In this document: in pieces, positions 7,176 through 8,602 of the stretch
Position numbering within the stretch: position 1 is the first letter of the stretch
Layout: every line of letters begins with the position of its first letter
Position numbers and translations under genes: made by a program
Assembly (NCBI GenBank): GCA_000695745.1
Contig: ASHK01000088.1
Location: forward strand, 1 to 8,602
Reading direction: 5' to 3'
DNA: 8,602 nucleotides
Source of the DNA: Vibrio madracius
Lineage (GTDB): Bacteria; Pseudomonadota; Gammaproteobacteria; Enterobacterales; Vibrionaceae
The notes under the pieces: generated by a model
The model's input: only the letters and a program-made list of their open reading frames with translations
Told to the model about the DNA's origin: nothing
Database searches by the model: none

Positions 7176-7259
7176 TGGTGCCGAGAGAGGGACTCGAACC
7201 CTCACACCATAGGCACTAGCACCTCATGCTAGCGTGTCTACCAATTTCACCATCTCGGC
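7176..7259 (-). tRNA. tRNA-Leu (GAG)
   Basis: An 84-base class II tRNA with encoded CCA (7176-7178). The acceptor stem GCCGAGA/TCTCGGC is fully paired. The anticodon stem CTAGC/GCTAG encloses loop ATGAGGT, giving anticodon GAG (7223-7225). The long variable arm expected of leucine tRNAs is present, and the T-arm is GAGGG TTCGAGT CCCTC. It reads CUC/CUU codons and corresponds to E. coli leuU, which also lies next to secG. It starts only 34 bases after the secG stop, so it is probably cut from a secG transcript. Confidence 0.96.
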
Positions 7260-7293
7260 AATTAAGTTAATCGTCTATAAAAAAGCGATTAGC

Positions 7294-7629
7294 TTATTGA
7301 GGGATTTCATCACTGCTTTTAGCAGGAACATCACTCGCTGCATCAACTTTCTGTTCAACAACTTGACCTTTAGAAGGGTCAACCCATTGAGACTCATCTT
7401 TATGAGTGTACATGTTGCCAAGTACTAAGCTGATAACAAAAAATACGATTGCAAAAATTGCAGTCATTCGGGTTAGGAAATTCCCTGAGCCACTAGCACC
7501 AAACACAGTGTTTGACGCGCCAGCACCGAATGAGGCTCCCATATCTGCGCCTTTACCTTGTTGAATTAACACTAGGCCAATAACACCAAGCGCAGCCAAC
7601 AGGTAAATCACAAGTAGAACTTGAATCAT
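7294..7629 (-). CDS. secG: Preprotein translocase subunit SecG
   Basis: SecG is the small non-essential subunit of the inner-membrane SecYEG channel and stimulates SecA-driven export. The 111-residue product (E. coli 110) has two membrane helices, about 2-22 and 54-72. They are joined by the highly conserved loop QQGKGADMGASFGAG and ASGSGNFLTRMTA. A hydrophilic C-terminal tail (73-111) ends SSDEIPQ, resembling the E. coli ending SDIPN. ATG 7627-7629 has AGGTGG (7634-7639) 4 bases upstream. It has its own promoter at 7726-7754 and an unusual structured leader. tRNA-Leu follows closely and may be co-transcribed. The frame is intact. Confidence 0.97.
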   Translation of the reverse strand: MIQVLLVIYLLAALGVIGLVLIQQGKGADMGASFGAGASNTVFGASGSGNFLTRMTAIFAIVFFVISLVLGNMYTHKDESQWVDPSKGQVVEQKVDAASDVPAKSSDEIPQ

Positions 7630-7637
7630 TTGTCCAC

Positions 7638-7708
7638 CTATGTTCCAAATTGTTGAGCCAGCGCCGCTTTCATTGCTACATGCATTGAAAACCTGGCTAT
7701 GACCTCCT
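7638..7708 (-). promoter_or_regulatory. secG leader: hairpin, spare Shine-Dalgarno and 15-codon uORF
   Basis: An imperfect hairpin spans 7656-7698: AGCCAG/CTGGCT, TTTCA/TGAAA and TGC/GCA with a 5-base loop. A strong AGGAGGT lies upstream at 7702-7708. ATG 7683-7685 opens a 15-codon frame (MHVAMKAALAQQFGT) whose TAG (7638-7640) touches the secG Shine-Dalgarno. The 16-base gap from AGGAGGT to this ATG is too long for normal initiation unless the RNA folds, so translation of the uORF is doubtful. Leader regulation of secG is a possibility, not a demonstrated fact. Confidence 0.35.
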
Positions 7709-7725
7709 AAGAGAAGGCGGTGGCA

Positions 7726-7754
7726 ATACTAGCGAATGCCGCACTGACTGACAA
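7726..7754 (-). promoter_or_regulatory. secG promoter
   Basis: TTGTCA (7749-7754, five of six) and TAGTAT (7726-7731, four of six) are separated by exactly 17 bases. Transcription would start near 7719, leaving a leader of about 90 bases before secG. Confidence 0.7.
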
Positions 7755-7785
7755 GAGAAAAATGACAAAAATCTATCGTCGAGCC

Positions 7786-7842
7786 ATTAACCGCTCAAAA
7801 AAAAGGCGAAAGCTCAATTATTGTAAAGAAGAAGCGGTTAAT
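7786..7842 (-). repeat. 10-bp inverted repeat between glmM and secG
   Basis: ATTAACCGCT (7786-7795) and AGCGGTTAAT (7833-7842) are perfect inverted copies 37 bases apart, with an A8 run (7797-7804) between them. The repeat lies between the glmM terminator and about 30 bases upstream of the secG -35. It could be a paired binding site, a long-loop hairpin or a relic of a second terminator. No known operator was recognised. Confidence 0.5.
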
Positions 7843-7855
7843 CATATAGAAAACA

Positions 7856-7888
7856 AACAAGAACCAAAAGCAGTTTTTGGTTCTTGTT
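7856..7888 (-). terminator. Intrinsic terminator after glmM
   Basis: A 14-bp perfect stem (7875-7888 with 7856-7869) encloses a 5-base loop and is followed on the minus strand by TGTTTTC. It begins 21 bases after the glmM stop. The stem is A/T-flanked on both sides, so it could also act on plus-strand transcription. It separates glmM from secG. Confidence 0.85.
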
Positions 7889-7909
7889 GACGGCAATGCC
7901 CCATTAAGA

Positions 7910-8602
7910 TCAGCAATTTTCTTTTACAATATCGGCAATATACTGCGCGGAGTCGTTAACCAAGGTTTCATCCTCGCCTTCAACCATGACTCGAAGTAGC
8001 GGTTCAGTCCCTGACTTACGCAGTAATACTCGTCCTTTATCACCAAGATCCGCTTCAACTTTCTGCACCGCAGCAATGACCGCAGCCGCTTCCAATGGGT
8101 TTGCATCGCCACTGAAGCGAACGTTGATCAAAACTTGCGGATAAAGTGTCATACCACTTGCTAACTCATTGAGCGACATTTTGGCACCAATAATAGAAGC
8201 CAGAACTTGTAATGCGGCTACAATCGCATCACCCGTAGTCACTTTGTCCAATAGAATAACGTGTCCGGAATTTTCCGCACCAATACGCCAGCCCTTCTCT
8301 AAGAGTTGCTCCATAACATAACGGTCACCGACTGCTGCACGAACGAATGGAATTCCAAGCTGCTTAAGGCCGTTTTCCATACCTAAGTTCGTCATTAGCG
8401 TGCCAACAACGCCACCTTTCAACTCACCACGGCGCAGTGCATCACGAGCAATGATATAAGCGATTTGGTCACCATCAACTTTATTTCCAAGATGGTCGAC
8501 CATGATAATGCGGTCACCATCGCCATCAAATGCCAGGCCGATATCCGCGTTTTCAGCCACAACTCGTGCCTGCAACGCTCGTACATCGGTTGCGCCTACT
8601 TC
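7910..8602 (-). CDS. glmM: Phosphoglucosamine mutase, C-terminal part (cut by window edge)
   Basis: GlmM converts glucosamine-6-phosphate to glucosamine-1-phosphate, the step before UDP-GlcNAc for peptidoglycan and LPS. The window holds the last 230 codons of a family normally about 445 long. The frame is open to the edge and enters with [10 protein letters not shown]. Visible motifs are the metal-binding loop DGDGDR (segment residues 26-31), the sugar-binding loop GAENSGH (108-114) and the phosphate-binding loop [10 protein letters not shown] (195-204). The phosphorylated catalytic serine lies in the missing N-terminal half. TTG at 8573-8575 is an internal codon, not the start. In related genomes folP lies upstream. 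A terminator follows directly, so secG is mainly expressed separately. Confidence 0.96.
   Translation of the reverse strand, partial: EVGATDVRALQARVVAENADIGLAFDGDGDRIIMVDHLGNKVDGDQIAYIIARDALRRGELKGGVVGTLMTNLGMENGLKQLGIPFVRAAVGDRYVMEQLLEKGWRIGAENSGHVILLDKVTTGDAIVAALQVLASIIGAKMSLNELASGMTLYPQVLINVRFSGDANPLEAAAVIAAVQKVEADLGDKGRVLLRKSGTEPLLRVMVEGEDETLVNDSAQYIADIVKENC

Noticed and set aside
7268..7291. TAATCG/CGATTA inverted repeat between secG and tRNA-Leu as a terminator
   Set aside because: Only 6 A/T-rich base pairs with a 12-base loop, and the T-run is in the loop rather than after the stem; more likely part of the precursor RNA.
7630..7710. N-terminal extension of secG in the same frame
   Set aside because: The frame is open upstream but has no ATG, GTG or TTG codon, and the called start matches the family N-terminus.
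8573..8575. TTG as the start of glmM
   Set aside because: The reading frame continues with conserved GlmM residues ([10 protein letters not shown]) to the window edge, so this is an internal codon of a truncated view.

Overview
The window is a stretch of the conserved gammaproteobacterial translation and transcription-elongation locus. It most likely comes from a Vibrionaceae chromosome, probably Vibrio. This rests on my recollection of the protein sequences (for example the RbfA 'CVGEQTPES' segment, IF-2 'GKTSTLD' and the compact glmM-secG-tRNA-tRNA-rimP order) and on a moderate G+C content; no database search was run. All genes lie on the minus strand. I see no credible plus-strand gene.

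Layout in transcription order (right to left): the C-terminal half of glmM (cut by the window edge) with a strong intrinsic terminator; a 220-base gap holding an inverted repeat and a good secG promoter; secG; tRNA-Leu(GAG); a promoter in the 55-base gap; initiator tRNA-fMet(CAU); a 230-base spacer with stacked hairpins, an intrinsic terminator and candidate rimP promoters; rimP, nusA and infB, tightly spaced; a 108-base gap with a candidate promoter and a G6/C6 hairpin; rbfA and truB, overlapping by one base (TAATG); a strong promoter and a folded leader; rpsO; its terminator; and finally a structured leader that should precede pnp, whose coding region is outside the window.

Functionally the block joins cell-wall precursor supply (GlmM) and protein export (SecG) to a translation module: initiator tRNA and IF-2 (initiation), RimP and RbfA (30S maturation), TruB (tRNA psi55), S15 (30S assembly), NusA (pausing, termination and antitermination) and, presumably, PNPase. 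Internal promoters and terminators divide it into at least four expression units.

The main anomaly is that four normally indispensable or highly conserved genes (rpsO, rbfA, infB, nusA) each carry one single-base indel. In each, the remainder of a normal-length protein continues immediately in another frame. I read these as sequence or assembly errors and annotate the full gene spans. I found no new mobile, defence or biosynthetic system here. The remaining points of interest are RNA-level: the rpsO, pnp and secG leaders, the infB-rbfA hairpin and an attenuator-like element before rimP.
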